A program made the translations under genes and the position numbers. A stretch of 64,000 bases of DNA from Dokdonia sp. Dokd-P16 (GTDB lineage Bacteria; Bacteroidota; Bacteroidia; Flavobacteriales; Flavobacteriaceae): positions 1,983,001-2,047,000 of the forward strand of contig NZ_CP029151.1 of the NCBI RefSeq assembly GCF_003095655.1, given 5' to 3'. Below the pieces are notes generated by a model. That model was not told the origin of the DNA, ran no database searches, and saw nothing but the letters and a program-made list of their open reading frames with translations. Shown here piece after piece: positions 1 to 8,508 of the stretch. Within the stretch, counting starts at the first letter, position 1. Every line of letters begins with the position of its first letter.

Positions 1-501
1 CCAGTGTGGCATAGATGAGATGACGTGTACGTTGTGCTTTTTAAAGAAATCTGGTAGGTCGTAGTACTTTTTATTTGCACGTATAATAGTAAGGTTAGAA
101 CGCACAATAAAGTCTTTAATCCCCGCCTTACTCGCTTCTTCTACAAAACGTCTAAAATGCGGATTCATCTCTGGTGCACCACCAGTAAGATCTAGCGTGT
201 GAGCTCCTGTGTTGCGTATCACTTCTAGACATTGCTCCATAGTCTCCCAAGTCATAATCTCCTTGCGATCTGGGCCAGCATCTACGTGGCAGTGATCACA
301 CACTTGATTACACATATACCCCACGTTTATTTGGAGTATTTCTAGTTTGTTAGGGCGTAACGGTAGCTGGTTGGTCTCCTTTATTTTCTTAGCAAACGTA
401 GGTAGTTCGTCTTTAAAAATACCATTAGATAAAATTTCTATCTGCTTGTTTGCTTGTGCGAGTTCGCTACCTTCTTTCTTGAGTGATTTTGTTGCTGACA
501 T
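1..501 (-). CDS. arsS: Arsenosugar biosynthesis radical SAM protein ArsS (5' part only)
   Basis: The first 167 residues are present; the gene runs off the left edge. The 4Fe-4S/SAM cluster motif CX3CX2C is seen as CNQVCDHC (Cys64, Cys68, Cys71), followed by VDAGPDR and the glycine-rich LTGGAPEMNPHF, which is typical of the ArsS branch of radical SAM proteins. In known systems ArsS adds the 5'-deoxyadenosyl group of SAM to dimethylarsenic made by ArsM, giving arsenosugar precursors. The start is the ATG at 501. The gene upstream in the same direction (581-916) encodes the AhpD-like protein usually found with ArsS, which supports the call. The C-terminal half, with the second cysteine region, cannot be checked here. 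Confidence 0.8.
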   Translation of the reverse strand, partial: MSATKSLKKEGSELAQANKQIEILSNGIFKDELPTFAKKIKETNQLPLRPNKLEILQINVGYMCNQVCDHCHVDAGPDRKEIMTWETMEQCLEVIRNTGAHTLDLTGGAPEMNPHFRRFVEEASKAGIKDFIVRSNLTIIRANKKYYDLPDFFKKHNVHVISSMPHW

Positions 502-559
502 TTAAAAATGTTTGTCGTTTGTAGTGTTGATTTCTTTTGGTTGGAAATCTGTATGAGTA

Positions 560-575
560 CGCTTTCGCGAAAGCG
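560..575. repeat. Iterated palindrome copy 1 (intergenic)
   Basis: Perfect CGCTTTCGCGAAAGCG, extended to 18 bases by flanking A/T. It lies 5 bases beyond the stop codon of the AhpD-like gene and before arsS. The right flank TAAAACT is shared with copies at 12860 and 31182. Confidence 0.9.
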
Positions 576-580
576 TAAAA

Positions 581-916
581 CTACCCGTCTAGTTTATTTA
601 CTTTATTCATCATCATCACGCCGTGTACGAGGGTCGCACCACTTTTTATAGCGGCACCTACGTGTACAGCCTCCATCATCTCTTCCTTAGTAATTCCTTT
701 CTGTAGGCCGTCTTTAGTATATGCATCTATACAATATGGGCACTGCTCTGTGTGGGCAACAGCAAGCGCGATAAGGGATTTCTCACGCGCGGTGAGTGCT
801 CCCTCTTCAAAAACTTTACCGTAGTAGTCAAAAAACTTAGTTCCTAGCTCTTCACTCCACTCCGTGATTTTTCCGAATTTTCTTAAATCTTTTGGGTCGT
901 AATATTGATCTGCCAT
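581..916 (-). CDS. Arsenosugar-associated AhpD-like (carboxymuconolactone decarboxylase family) protein
   Basis: A 111-residue all-helical AhpD/CMD-fold protein with the redox motif CPYC (Cys59, Cys62) in the context HTEQCPYCIDAYTK. This short family typically sits beside arsS, as here, with an 80-base gap. The probable role is a thiol-peroxidase or redox helper in organoarsenic chemistry; the exact reaction is not established. The ATG at 916 (MADQYYDPKD) is chosen over the ATG at 964 because residues before it do not fit the family and the shorter form matches usual length. No Shine-Dalgarno is visible, which is normal for this phylum. An iterated palindrome follows 5 bases after the stop. 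Confidence 0.75.
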   Translation of the reverse strand: MADQYYDPKDLRKFGKITEWSEELGTKFFDYYGKVFEEGALTAREKSLIALAVAHTEQCPYCIDAYTKDGLQKGITKEEMMEAVHVGAAIKSGATLVHGVMMMNKVNKLDG

Positions 917-1046
917 AATAACATTGTTGTGTAAACACACGAATATACCTTTAATCGTAACCACTCCCTATTACTTACGTAGAAAATTAGATTCAAGTTT
1001 TGATGTCTTGAAATTCTAGCTGTACATTAGCATAGGAACCATTGAT

Positions 1047-2048
1047 ATGACTATAACTAAAACGACTTTTGGCTTTACAGGTGAGGGCGAAGAAATTTTT
1101 AAATTTATTTTAGAAAACTCTCTCGGATTGCGTGTTGAGTTACTCACGTAAGGAGCAACTATCCAGAAACTTTTTATTCCCAATGGAGATGGAGGGGCAG
1201 TAGATGTAGTTTTAGGTTTTGATACTTTACAGGAGTATGAGGCTGCACATCCGTATGTAGGGAGTTTTATAGGGCGCAATGCAAACAGACTTAAAAAAGA
1301 GGTGGTTATTGCAGGTGAAAAAATAGCGTTAGCAGTAAATGAAGGAGAGAACCAACTTCACGGAGGTGTTAAAGGTTTTGATAAACATGTCTGGGGTGCA
1401 GCAATAAGAGATGAAAGCTTAGAGCTTTCTCTAGATAGTGAAGATGGTGATCAAGGTTTTCCAGGTAATTTGAAAGTTAAAATTACTTTTAAGCTTGTGG
1501 GCCTACGACTAGAAATGCAATTAAGTGCTACTACAGATCAGCCAACTATCGCAAACTTCACTAGGCATGATTATTTTAACTTGTGTAGTGGAGTAAAGAA
1601 TGCTGTTGTAGATCATAAGTTGCAAATACATGGCGCTTCGTATACTGAGCTGGATGGCAATATGATAACTACTGGTCGCTTATTGCTGGTTGCGGGCACT
1701 CCATATGATTTTACTGAAGTGAGAGCCGTGGGAGATGCTGATGAAGGTTTTGATTTAAATTATGTTTTAGATAAAACCTCTTATAAACTCAGGTTAGCAG
1801 CTCAGGTGTGGGCTCCAGATAGCGATATTACTTTGAAAGTGTATTGCACGCAACCAGGATTACAATTTTTTAGTGCAAAATCTATTATGCTTGCTAGTGG
1901 TAAAAAAGACTATTTGGCCGTAGAAAGTCCGGGATTGTGCTTAGAGCCACAATATTTTCCAAATTCTCCATCCCATTCACATTTTCCTTCAACAATCGTT
2001 TTACCATCCGAAGTGTATGAAGAACAGATAGTTTATGATTTTGAATGA
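1047..2048 (+). pseudogene. galM: Aldose 1-epimerase (galM) interrupted by one in-frame stop codon
   Basis: The reading frame encodes a full-length galactose mutarotase of about 333 codons, which would interconvert alpha- and beta-aldoses, but codon 35 is TAA (1149-1151). The frame on both sides is the same: before it NSLGLRVELLT, after it GATIQKLFIPNGDGG, then VDVVLGFDTLQEY and the HGG motif. The stop replaces the tyrosine of the usual NYGAT motif. Downstream the active-site pieces are kept: the HGG histidine, RHDYFNL and the glutamate in CLEPQ. Other motifs are worn, such as GRNANR where GRYANR is usual. A GTG at 1302 could restart a 248-residue protein lacking the N-terminal strands. Most likely inactive; a sequencing error cannot be excluded. 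Confidence 0.8.
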
Positions 2049-2111
2049 GCTTTACTTGATTATGGGCGTGAAATTATTTTCAAAAAAAATGAATTTTATT
2101 TGAAAAAATAC

Positions 2112-2141
2112 TTGCCAGAGTTCAGAAAGGTTTTATATTTG
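2112..2141 (+). promoter_or_regulatory. Promoter of tRNA-Phe
   Basis: TTG at 2112-2114, a 19-base spacer, then TATATTTG at 2134-2141, an exact match to the Bacteroidota sigma-ABfr consensus TTG-N19-TAnnTTTG. Transcription would start about 80 bases before the tRNA. The following GCAnCCGC is shared with the tRNA-Val promoter near 37510. Confidence 0.75.
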
Positions 2142-2226
2142 CAACCGCTTACGAAAGCTACTAGAGGTTATCCTAATAATAATTAGAATACTCGAGAAAC
2201 AAACGTAAGTAACCTAAAAATATTTA

Positions 2227-2299
2227 GGTGCCTTAGCTCAGTTGGTAGAGCAATGGACTGAAAATCCATGTGTCCCTGGTTCGATTCCTGGAGGCACCA
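2227..2299 (+). tRNA. tRNA-Phe (anticodon GAA)
   Basis: A 73-base cloverleaf. The acceptor GGTGCCT pairs with AGGCACC, D-arm AGCTCAGTTGGTAGAGC, anticodon stem ATGGA/TCCAT with loop CTGAAAA (anticodon GAA at 2260-2262) and T-arm GGTTCGATTCC. Discriminator A at 2299. CCA is not encoded. Confidence 0.97.
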
Positions 2300-2302
2300 C
2301 TA

Positions 2303-2330
2303 AAAACCCGATCTTTTGATCGGGTTTTTT
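2303..2330 (+). terminator. Rho-independent terminator of tRNA-Phe
   Basis: Stem AAAACCCGATC/GATCGGGTTTT with a TTTT loop, followed by a T run; it begins 4 bases after the tRNA end. Confidence 0.85.
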
Positions 2331-2529
2331 GTTTTTAGATAAGTTTGAGATTTAATTGGTATTTGAGAGATATTGCGTACTTTTTTATGCGCTATGTAAA
2401 ATCGTTTATAATCTTTCAGCGACCATAAGATAAATAGCTTTTGCCTCGAAAAAGTTTTTGAATGCAAAAAAAATCATCTAATTAATAAACTTATTAAAAT
2501 TGAGTAGGAAAAGTTATAGTAAAGAGGGT

Positions 2530-3288
2530 ATGAAGTATGATTACTTTGTTGTCGAGGGCTTTTCTCATGGGACCGTCTACTCAAACACAAAATTCATCAA
2601 CTGCTGGTCTCAAATCAGAGGAGGAGATACCTATAAAAGAGTGAAATATTTAAAGAGTTGGTATTCTTGCGGTGGTTTCGCTTTGCCTCAATCTGTGAAA
2701 GATTTATTTTGGACTCCTAATTATTTGGATGTACCTTCTAATTTTAAAATAATAGATAACCAGCTCTATCTCAATATCTCTAGAAAAGTTAAAGAATTCA
2801 ATTTTTATCTAGACCCTATCGAAGCTCCATTAAAAGTAGATGACTTAACAGATTTAGACTTAGTAAAAATTAAGCGACATTTTTACTTTAAGATGTCGAT
2901 TACAAAAAACTTTAAAATATTCGACGATTATGATGAGAGATATAAGGGAGGTAGGATATATGGTTCTTCATATAGAATAGGCTGGCTTCACCGAAAATTT
3001 ATATGTATGAGTCTGGTGGATGGTCAATTGATAGAGTTTATAAATCTTGGGGACATGTTACAGCCATACAGGGAGGGGCTAATAAAAAACCCAGATAGCT
3101 TTGTAGATCCTAGTTATTACGAAGATCTTATATGGACGGTTTTTCAAAACAAGAGCCTAAGTATTCTAGAGCGTAAAGCATACATAATTGAAGGTTTTGA
3201 ATCTCCAAAAAACTTTTATGAAAGAAATTCGGAGCACTTTGTTGATCCTTATGATGATGTTTTTTCAATGTATGCGAAATTGGATTGA
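2530..3288 (+). CDS. Hypothetical protein, no family recognised
   Basis: An open frame of 252 residues from the ATG at 2530, or 262 from a TTG at 2500; neither start has a clear ribosome site. No signal peptide or membrane segment is seen. The protein is rich in aromatic and charged residues (for example KRHFYFKMSITKNFKIFDDYDERYKGG) and ends in YDDVFSMYAKLD. I do not recognise the fold or any catalytic motif. It stands alone between the tRNA-Phe terminator and an esterase gene, with long A/T-rich flanks, and its codon use is more A/T-rich than the operons downstream, so it may be an acquired accessory gene. It could be an immunity- or phage-type protein, but nothing in the sequence shows that. 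Confidence 0.55.
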   Translation: MKYDYFVVEGFSHGTVYSNTKFINCWSQIRGGDTYKRVKYLKSWYSCGGFALPQSVKDLFWTPNYLDVPSNFKIIDNQLYLNISRKVKEFNFYLDPIEAPLKVDDLTDLDLVKIKRHFYFKMSITKNFKIFDDYDERYKGGRIYGSSYRIGWLHRKFICMSLVDGQLIEFINLGDMLQPYREGLIKNPDSFVDPSYYEDLIWTVFQNKSLSILERKAYIIEGFESPKNFYERNSEHFVDPYDDVFSMYAKLD

Positions 3289-3437
3289 CTTTTAGAATTT
3301 GAAGGTCTGCTTGGTTACACACAAGAAAGATGTAAGTATATCTCATCCTTCTCACGTATTGTGACAATTATAATATTTACTTACCAAATGCTTAACACGC
3401 ATTCATAATATTCTAAAGTAGCTTCGCATTAAAAAAT

Positions 3438-4286
3438 ATGCGTCTATATATCTATATAACAATTGCAATCCTAAGTGTAACAATGTTGAGCTGTTCAAGT
3501 GCTAAACATAAAAACATCTCTTACCTAGGAGCGGAAACTATAACTACTAGTCAAGCGAAAAATCTGGCAGCTCCTACACTCAATATTTATGAGCCTTCTA
3601 GAGATAATAAGAAAGTTCCTGTAATTATCTATGTACACGGAGGTAACTGGAATCAAGGTAAAAAAGAAATATACTGGTGGTTAGGTCGCAATTTTGCTCA
3701 AAAAGATATTCTTGCTGTATTGCCAGGATACACCTTAAGTCCTAATGCTACTTATGATGATCAAGCTGCTCAAATCGCAAAAGCAATAGCGTGGACAAAG
3801 GAAAACGCGGCTCAATATGGTGGGGATCCCAATAAGATTTTTGTGACGGGACATTCGGCTGGCGGGCACCTTGTGGCACTAGCGGTAATGAATCCTAAGT
3901 ATAATATTAATCAAGAAGATATTTCTGGAATCATTCTCAACGATGCTGCGGGGCTTGATATGTATCATTACTTGAGCGAGAACCCTCCAAGTGTGAGTGA
4001 TAATTACAATACCACATGGACGACTAACCCTGAGCTGTGGAAAGATGCATCACCTATATACTTCATAAATGATAAAACGCCACCTATACTCAGTTATGTA
4101 GGCAGTAAAACATACCCATCTATTACGGTAGCAAATAATCGCTTCAAGGAAGAGCTTATTAAATTTCAACCAGATGCACGCAGGATCACGCTAGACAAAA
4201 AGCATGTTCCTATGATTACTCAATATATTTTTGGTTCAAATAATAGGTATGATGAGATTATACAATTTATGAGCGAGCAAGAGTAG
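3438..4286 (+). CDS. Alpha/beta hydrolase (esterase-like) lipoprotein
   Basis: A 282-residue secreted lipoprotein: hydrophobic signal with lipobox ending at Cys19 (MLSC), so probably anchored in a membrane. The hydrolase fold shows the oxyanion motif HGGNW (residues 67-71) and the nucleophile elbow GHSAGG with Ser140, as in the esterase/lipase group related to hormone-sensitive lipase and carboxylesterases. The histidine of KKHVPM near residue 256 is the likely catalytic base. The substrate is unknown; short-chain or acyl-sugar esters are typical of the group. It lies 19 bases upstream of the MtfA-like peptidase gene, so the two may be co-transcribed. Confidence 0.8.
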   Translation: MRLYIYITIAILSVTMLSCSSAKHKNISYLGAETITTSQAKNLAAPTLNIYEPSRDNKKVPVIIYVHGGNWNQGKKEIYWWLGRNFAQKDILAVLPGYTLSPNATYDDQAAQIAKAIAWTKENAAQYGGDPNKIFVTGHSAGGHLVALAVMNPKYNINQEDISGIILNDAAGLDMYHYLSENPPSVSDNYNTTWTTNPELWKDASPIYFINDKTPPILSYVGSKTYPSITVANNRFKEELIKFQPDARRITLDKKHVPMITQYIFGSNNRYDEIIQFMSEQE

Positions 4287-4305
4287 GATGATGTATTTTT
4301 AGCAA

Positions 4306-5082
4306 ATGATTTTATTTATAGCTGGTGCAGCTCTTTTTATTTTTATGGGTTATGGTCTTTTTACGCTTTCGCGAAAGCGTACCCCACAACAATTTCCTGC
4401 AGTATGGGATGAGATATTGAGTGATGAGGTGTTGTTTTACCAGAAATTAACTCCAGAAAAGCAAGCGTTTTTTAAAAAGAGAATGATGGCTTTTCTAGCA
4501 GAGGTAAATGTGGAAGCTGTTCAATTTGAGCTTACAGATAGAGATAAGGTTTTTGTCGCTGCGAGTGCGGTGATTCCCATATTTAACTTTGGAGACTGGC
4601 ACTACAATAATCTTGACACGGTGTTAATATATCCAGATTACTTTAATGCAGAATTGGAGTTTCACTCAGAAGGGGAAGATAGAATCATAGGTGGTATGGT
4701 AGGTTCTGGGCAGTTTGAGAATCACATGATTTTATCGCGTAAGGCACTAGTGTTTGGATTTACAAATAAAACTGACAAAGGGAATACTGCGGTTCATGAA
4801 TTTGTGCATCTGCTAGATATGATGGATGGGGAGACAGATGGTATACCAGAATTTTTATTGGGAAAAGAAAATATAGCTCCTTGGTTAGATCTTATGTATA
4901 AGGAGATGGATGCTATAAATAATGATAAGTCAGATATAAGGAAATACGGAGGTACTAGCGAGATAGAATTCTTTGCTGTGGCCTCTGAGTATTTCTTTGA
5001 ACGTCCAGCATTGTTTAAAAGAAAGCACCCAGAACTTTATAAAATGCTAGAACTCTGTTTTGTGACACATGTTTCGGCTTAG
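4306..5082 (+). CDS. MtfA-like zinc peptidase (M90 family) with N-terminal membrane anchor
   Basis: 258 residues. One N-terminal membrane segment (about residues 1-20) is followed by a cytosolic domain with the zinc motif HEFVH at 164-168 and the adjacent LLDMMDG, and a later glutamate in SEIEFFAVASEYFFERP that fits the third metal ligand. This is the arrangement of MtfA, an aminopeptidase known in enterobacteria for binding the Mlc repressor; that partner is not expected here, so the substrate is unknown. The iterated palindrome encodes TLSRKR directly after the membrane segment, where positive residues suit the positive-inside rule. Confidence 0.8.
   Translation: MILFIAGAALFIFMGYGLFTLSRKRTPQQFPAVWDEILSDEVLFYQKLTPEKQAFFKKRMMAFLAEVNVEAVQFELTDRDKVFVAASAVIPIFNFGDWHYNNLDTVLIYPDYFNAELEFHSEGEDRIIGGMVGSGQFENHMILSRKALVFGFTNKTDKGNTAVHEFVHLLDMMDGETDGIPEFLLGKENIAPWLDLMYKEMDAINNDKSDIRKYGGTSEIEFFAVASEYFFERPALFKRKHPELYKMLELCFVTHVSA
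4364..4379. repeat. Iterated palindrome copy 2 (in MtfA-like gene)
   Basis: Perfect 16-mer read as TLSRKR, just after the membrane segment. Confidence 0.9.
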
Positions 5083-5121
5083 TTTTATCATTCCCTTAAC
5101 ACCACGAGTACTTTGCTTTTG

Positions 5122-5129
5122 TATTTTTG
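5122..5129 (+). promoter_or_regulatory. Possible -7 element for the coaX operon
   Basis: TATTTTTG matches TAnnTTTG, 16 bases before the coaX ATG. No TTG lies at the usual distance upstream, so this is weak. Confidence 0.35.
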
Positions 5130-5145
5130 AAGCTTACTATTATTT

Positions 5146-5871
5146 ATGCAGCTTATTATTGATGTAGGGAATACGAGGGTCAAAACGGCTGTTTTTAATG
5201 GCGATGTGTTACAGGCTTGGCACCACTTCCTTCTTGAAGATTTTATAGAGGAAGTTGGAGAATTTGCAGGCTTGTATCCTATTAATAAAGCGATCATATC
5301 TTCTGTAGGGAGGCTTTCTAAAGAGCAGGCGCAATCTGTGCAGCTGCGATTTCCTACAATTATTCTTAGTCATAAAACTCCGCTTCCATTTAAAAACGAT
5401 TACGGTACTCCGCACACACTTGGTGTGGATAGGATTGCGCTGGTTTCCGCTTTCGCGAAAGCGTATCCTAAAAAAAATGGACTCATAATAGATGCAGGTA
5501 CCTGTATTACCTATGATTTTATTACTGCAGAAGGCTCTTATAAAGGAGGGGCGATATCACCAGGATTGCGATTGCGATATGAAACTCTAAACAATCTCAC
5601 GGCAAATTTACCACTGCTCGAAAAGCAGATGCCAGAGAGTATTGTGGGGAAAAGTACTCATGAAGCAATACACTCCGGCGTTGTGCAAGGGGTTTTACTT
5701 GAAATTGATGGGGCAATAAATCATTATAAAGAGCATTATAATGTAGAAACCGTAATAATAACAGGGGGTGATGCCGAATTCTTGGCAAAACGATTAAAAA
5801 ATAGCATCTTTGCGCACTCAAAATTTTTGTTAGAGGGCCTCAATTATATCTTAACATATCAGAATGATTAA
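5146..5871 (+). CDS. coaX: Type III pantothenate kinase
   Basis: 241 residues. It phosphorylates pantothenate with ATP, the first committed step of coenzyme A synthesis, in the cytosol. The ASKHA-fold phosphate motif is DVGNTRVK near the N-terminus (Asp6); then come GTPHTLGVDRIALV, the second phosphate motif IIDAGTCITYDF and GGAISPGLRLRYETL, all diagnostic of CoaX rather than CoaA or CoaW. The length is normal. The iterated palindrome is read as AFAKA in the helix after GVDRIALVS. Its 3' end overlaps the next gene by 8 bases, which implies translational coupling with the outer-membrane protein, a frequent order in flavobacteria. Confidence 0.95.
   Translation: MQLIIDVGNTRVKTAVFNGDVLQAWHHFLLEDFIEEVGEFAGLYPINKAIISSVGRLSKEQAQSVQLRFPTIILSHKTPLPFKNDYGTPHTLGVDRIALVSAFAKAYPKKNGLIIDAGTCITYDFITAEGSYKGGAISPGLRLRYETLNNLTANLPLLEKQMPESIVGKSTHEAIHSGVVQGVLLEIDGAINHYKEHYNVETVIITGGDAEFLAKRLKNSIFAHSKFLLEGLNYILTYQND
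5448..5463. repeat. Iterated palindrome copy 3 (in coaX)
   Basis: Perfect 16-mer read as AFAKA around residues 101-106. Confidence 0.9.
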
Positions 5872-7111
5872 AAAAATTTTTATAGTAGCAGTGTTGATGA
5901 TGGCCTTCAAGGGTCTTGCACAAGAGGGAGCTACGACATCTCCATATTCATTTTACGGAGTAGGCTTACAACAGTTTAAAGGTACTGTTGAAAATAAATC
6001 TATGGGAGGCATACAGTCTTATAGTGATAGTTTGCACTTGAATTTATTAAATCCTGCCTCATTAGGTAAGCTGCGATATACAACTTTTACTGTGGGTGGT
6101 AATCACCAAGAGGTTACAGCAAAAGATGCTTTTACAGAAGAGGGTTCTTCAAAATCTACATTTGATTACCTAGCAATAGGTTTTCCAGTATCTAAAAAAG
6201 TAGGCGTGAGTTTTGGACTTATGCCATATACAACCGTAGGGTACAGATTTGATGACAGTGATGAGAATATTGTAAACGCCTTTAGTGGTCGTGGAGGTAT
6301 AAACAGAGCATTTCTATCTGCTGGATATACAGTGGCGCCAGGTTTAACTGTAGGTGCTAGTGCAAATTATAACTTTGGAAATATTCAAAATGAGGCATTG
6401 AGATCTCAAGAGGGGGTGGAGCTTGCTACTCGTGAGAGTAATCGTAGTGATTTTTCTGGTTTTACATTTGATCTTGCAGCTCAGTATGAACGTATGGTAT
6501 CAGATAAGCTACAACTTACTTCTTCTATAAAGTATTCGCCTTCTACAAATATAGGTACAGAAAACTCACGTCAAGTGGCTTCTGTAATCTTCAATAGCAC
6601 TGGTATAAGTGCAGATGTAGATGCAGAGCAAATTGATGTGCAGGATACAGATTTTGATTTCCCTTCTACTTTGACGTTAGGATTAGGAATAGGAGGTGTA
6701 AATAAGTGGTTTGTAGGTGCAGAATATACATCTCAAAAATCGAGTAATTTTAGTAATAGAACATTTACACTGGATGATGTAGCTTTTGAAGATGCTAGCC
6801 AGATGCGTATAGGAGGTTTTTATATTCCTAAATACAACTCTGTTACAAGTTACTGGGATCGTATTACTTACCGAGCTGGATTCAGATATGAAGAGAGCGG
6901 TATTGTAGTGTCTAACGAGGATATAAACGAGTTTGGCATATCTTTTGGAGTAGGACTACCTACAGGACGTAGAATAAGTAATTTTAATCTTATGTTTGAG
7001 ATGGGTCAGCGAGGAACGACAAGTTCAGGTCTTATTCAAGAGAACTTTATTAATGTAGGAATAAGCTTATCAGTAAACGACTTATGGTTCGTCCAGAGTA
7101 AATTTAATTAA
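5864..7111 (+). CDS. Putative outer-membrane beta-barrel protein
   Basis: 415 residues with a signal peptide ending in GLAQ (about residue 20). The remainder alternates polar and hydrophobic residues with many aromatic and glycine turns, as in a beta-barrel, and ends VNDLWFVQSKFN. The start SPYSFYGVGLQQF and NLLNPASLGKLRYTTFTVGG resemble FadL/PorV-like outer-membrane proteins of Bacteroidota. The cargo or role is not known. The gene overlaps coaX and lies 17 bases before the TPR gene. Placement in an operon with lptC fits envelope biogenesis, but this is only context. Confidence 0.7.
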   Translation: MIKKIFIVAVLMMAFKGLAQEGATTSPYSFYGVGLQQFKGTVENKSMGGIQSYSDSLHLNLLNPASLGKLRYTTFTVGGNHQEVTAKDAFTEEGSSKSTFDYLAIGFPVSKKVGVSFGLMPYTTVGYRFDDSDENIVNAFSGRGGINRAFLSAGYTVAPGLTVGASANYNFGNIQNEALRSQEGVELATRESNRSDFSGFTFDLAAQYERMVSDKLQLTSSIKYSPSTNIGTENSRQVASVIFNSTGISADVDAEQIDVQDTDFDFPSTLTLGLGIGGVNKWFVGAEYTSQKSSNFSNRTFTLDDVAFEDASQMRIGGFYIPKYNSVTSYWDRITYRAGFRYEESGIVVSNEDINEFGISFGVGLPTGRRISNFNLMFEMGQRGTTSSGLIQENFINVGISLSVNDLWFVQSKFN

Positions 7112-7128
7112 TTGAAAAACCCAACACT

Positions 7129-8508
7129 ATGAAAACTAAATTAACCACACTTTTTGTAGCTATAGTAATGACAGTAGGATTTACTGCTCAAGCTCAAATA
7201 AGTGAAGAATGTATGACCACAGGTTCTATATTCAACGAAGCTGCAAAAGTTAAGAACTGGGATGCTGCGAGAGCACCATTTGCAAAACTTAGAAAAGATT
7301 GTCCTAACTGGTCACTTGCATTATACCAGTATGGTGAGAAATTATTAAAAGCAGATCTTAAAGCCGCAAGCGGTGAGCAAGAGAAAGCAGTAGCTCAAGA
7401 TTTAATTTTATTACTACAGCAAAGAGAGCAGTATTTCCCAGGAAAAACTGATAAAGGTGAAAACGCTGCAGATCAAGCTCAGATAATGTTTGATAGCAAG
7501 ATAGGAACTAAGAAGTCTCAGTTTGATGCATTTCAAAAAGCATTTCAACTAGACGCAGCTTCTATATCAAGTGCAAAAAGCATCTATACTCGTTTTAAAC
7601 TAGCTGTAGATTTATACAAAGAAGGAGAGCAAATTCCATTACAAGATGTTTTTGATCTTTATGATGATACGCAAAGTAAATTAGGAAAAGAAGCAACTGT
7701 TCTTGATTCTAAGCTACAAGCTCTTTTAGATAAAGAAGAGGCTGGTACAGCGCTTAGTGCAAAGGAGAAAAGAAGAGTAAAAGGTTATGAAACTAACCTA
7801 AAAGCTTTTGGAATCTTTGGAGGAAGTACTGATGGGGCAATGGGAGCATTAGGTAACTGTGAGAACTTAGTACCACTTTACCAAAAAGATTTTGAGTCAA
7901 TGAAAAATGACAAGGAATGGATTAAGAAAGCTGCTGGACGTCTTGCAGGTAAAGATTGTACTGATACAGATTTGTTTAAGCAAATGGTTGAAAACTTACA
8001 CAGACTTGAGCCTTCTGCAAAATCTGCAAAGTACTTAGGTATCTTGGCTGGAAACAGAGGAGATACAGCTGCAGAGTCTAGATATTATCAAGAAGCTATT
8101 GATCTTGAAACAGATCCAAAAGAAAGAGCAAGCGCTTATTACAGACTTGCACTTCAAGCTAAAAAGGCTGGAAGCTACGGTAAGGCAAGAGGTTTATTTA
8201 ATAAAGCATTGTCTGAGGATGGTACTTTAGGACAAGCTTACTTGAATATTGCTGCAATGTATGCAGCAAGTGCAAATAACTGTGGAGAAAATGCTTTCGA
8301 TAAAAGAGCAGTATACTGGTTAGCTGCGAGTACTGCAGAAAGAGCTGGACGTGTAAGTCCATCACTAGCAGGAACTGCAAACAAAACGGCTGCAAGTTAT
8401 AGAGGAATAGCTCCTAGTAAGGCTGATATATTCCAATCTGGTAAAGCAGGTCAAACTATCAAGATAGGATGTTGGATTGGATCAAGTGTAAGAGTTCCAG
8501 GTAACTAA
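7129..8508 (+). CDS. Secreted tetratricopeptide-repeat protein
   Basis: 459 residues with a signal peptide (cleavage after FTAQAQ, about residue 23). The mature protein is mostly alpha-helical. The clearest TPR-like units are near the C-terminus (SAKYLGILAGNRGDTAAESRYY-type helices, then ERASAYYRLALQAKKAGSYG and QAYLNIAAMYAAS). A conserved pair of cysteines, in NNCGENAF and KIGCWIG, suggests a disulfide in the periplasm. TPR proteins act as docking scaffolds; the partner is unknown. Its last base is the first base of the lptC start codon, so the two are translationally coupled. Confidence 0.75.
   Translation: MKTKLTTLFVAIVMTVGFTAQAQISEECMTTGSIFNEAAKVKNWDAARAPFAKLRKDCPNWSLALYQYGEKLLKADLKAASGEQEKAVAQDLILLLQQREQYFPGKTDKGENAADQAQIMFDSKIGTKKSQFDAFQKAFQLDAASISSAKSIYTRFKLAVDLYKEGEQIPLQDVFDLYDDTQSKLGKEATVLDSKLQALLDKEEAGTALSAKEKRRVKGYETNLKAFGIFGGSTDGAMGALGNCENLVPLYQKDFESMKNDKEWIKKAAGRLAGKDCTDTDLFKQMVENLHRLEPSAKSAKYLGILAGNRGDTAAESRYYQEAIDLETDPKERASAYYRLALQAKKAGSYGKARGLFNKALSEDGTLGQAYLNIAAMYAASANNCGENAFDKRAVYWLAASTAERAGRVSPSLAGTANKTAASYRGIAPSKADIFQSGKAGQTIKIGCWIGSSVRVPGN

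Noticed and set aside
560-575. The iterated palindrome as a rho-independent terminator
   Set aside because: No T run follows, 14 copies lie inside genes, and separate terminators stand near two of the intergenic copies.
1016-1279. Minus-strand frame of 87 codons
   Set aside because: It lies opposite the galM reading frame, whose protein similarity is clear on the plus strand.
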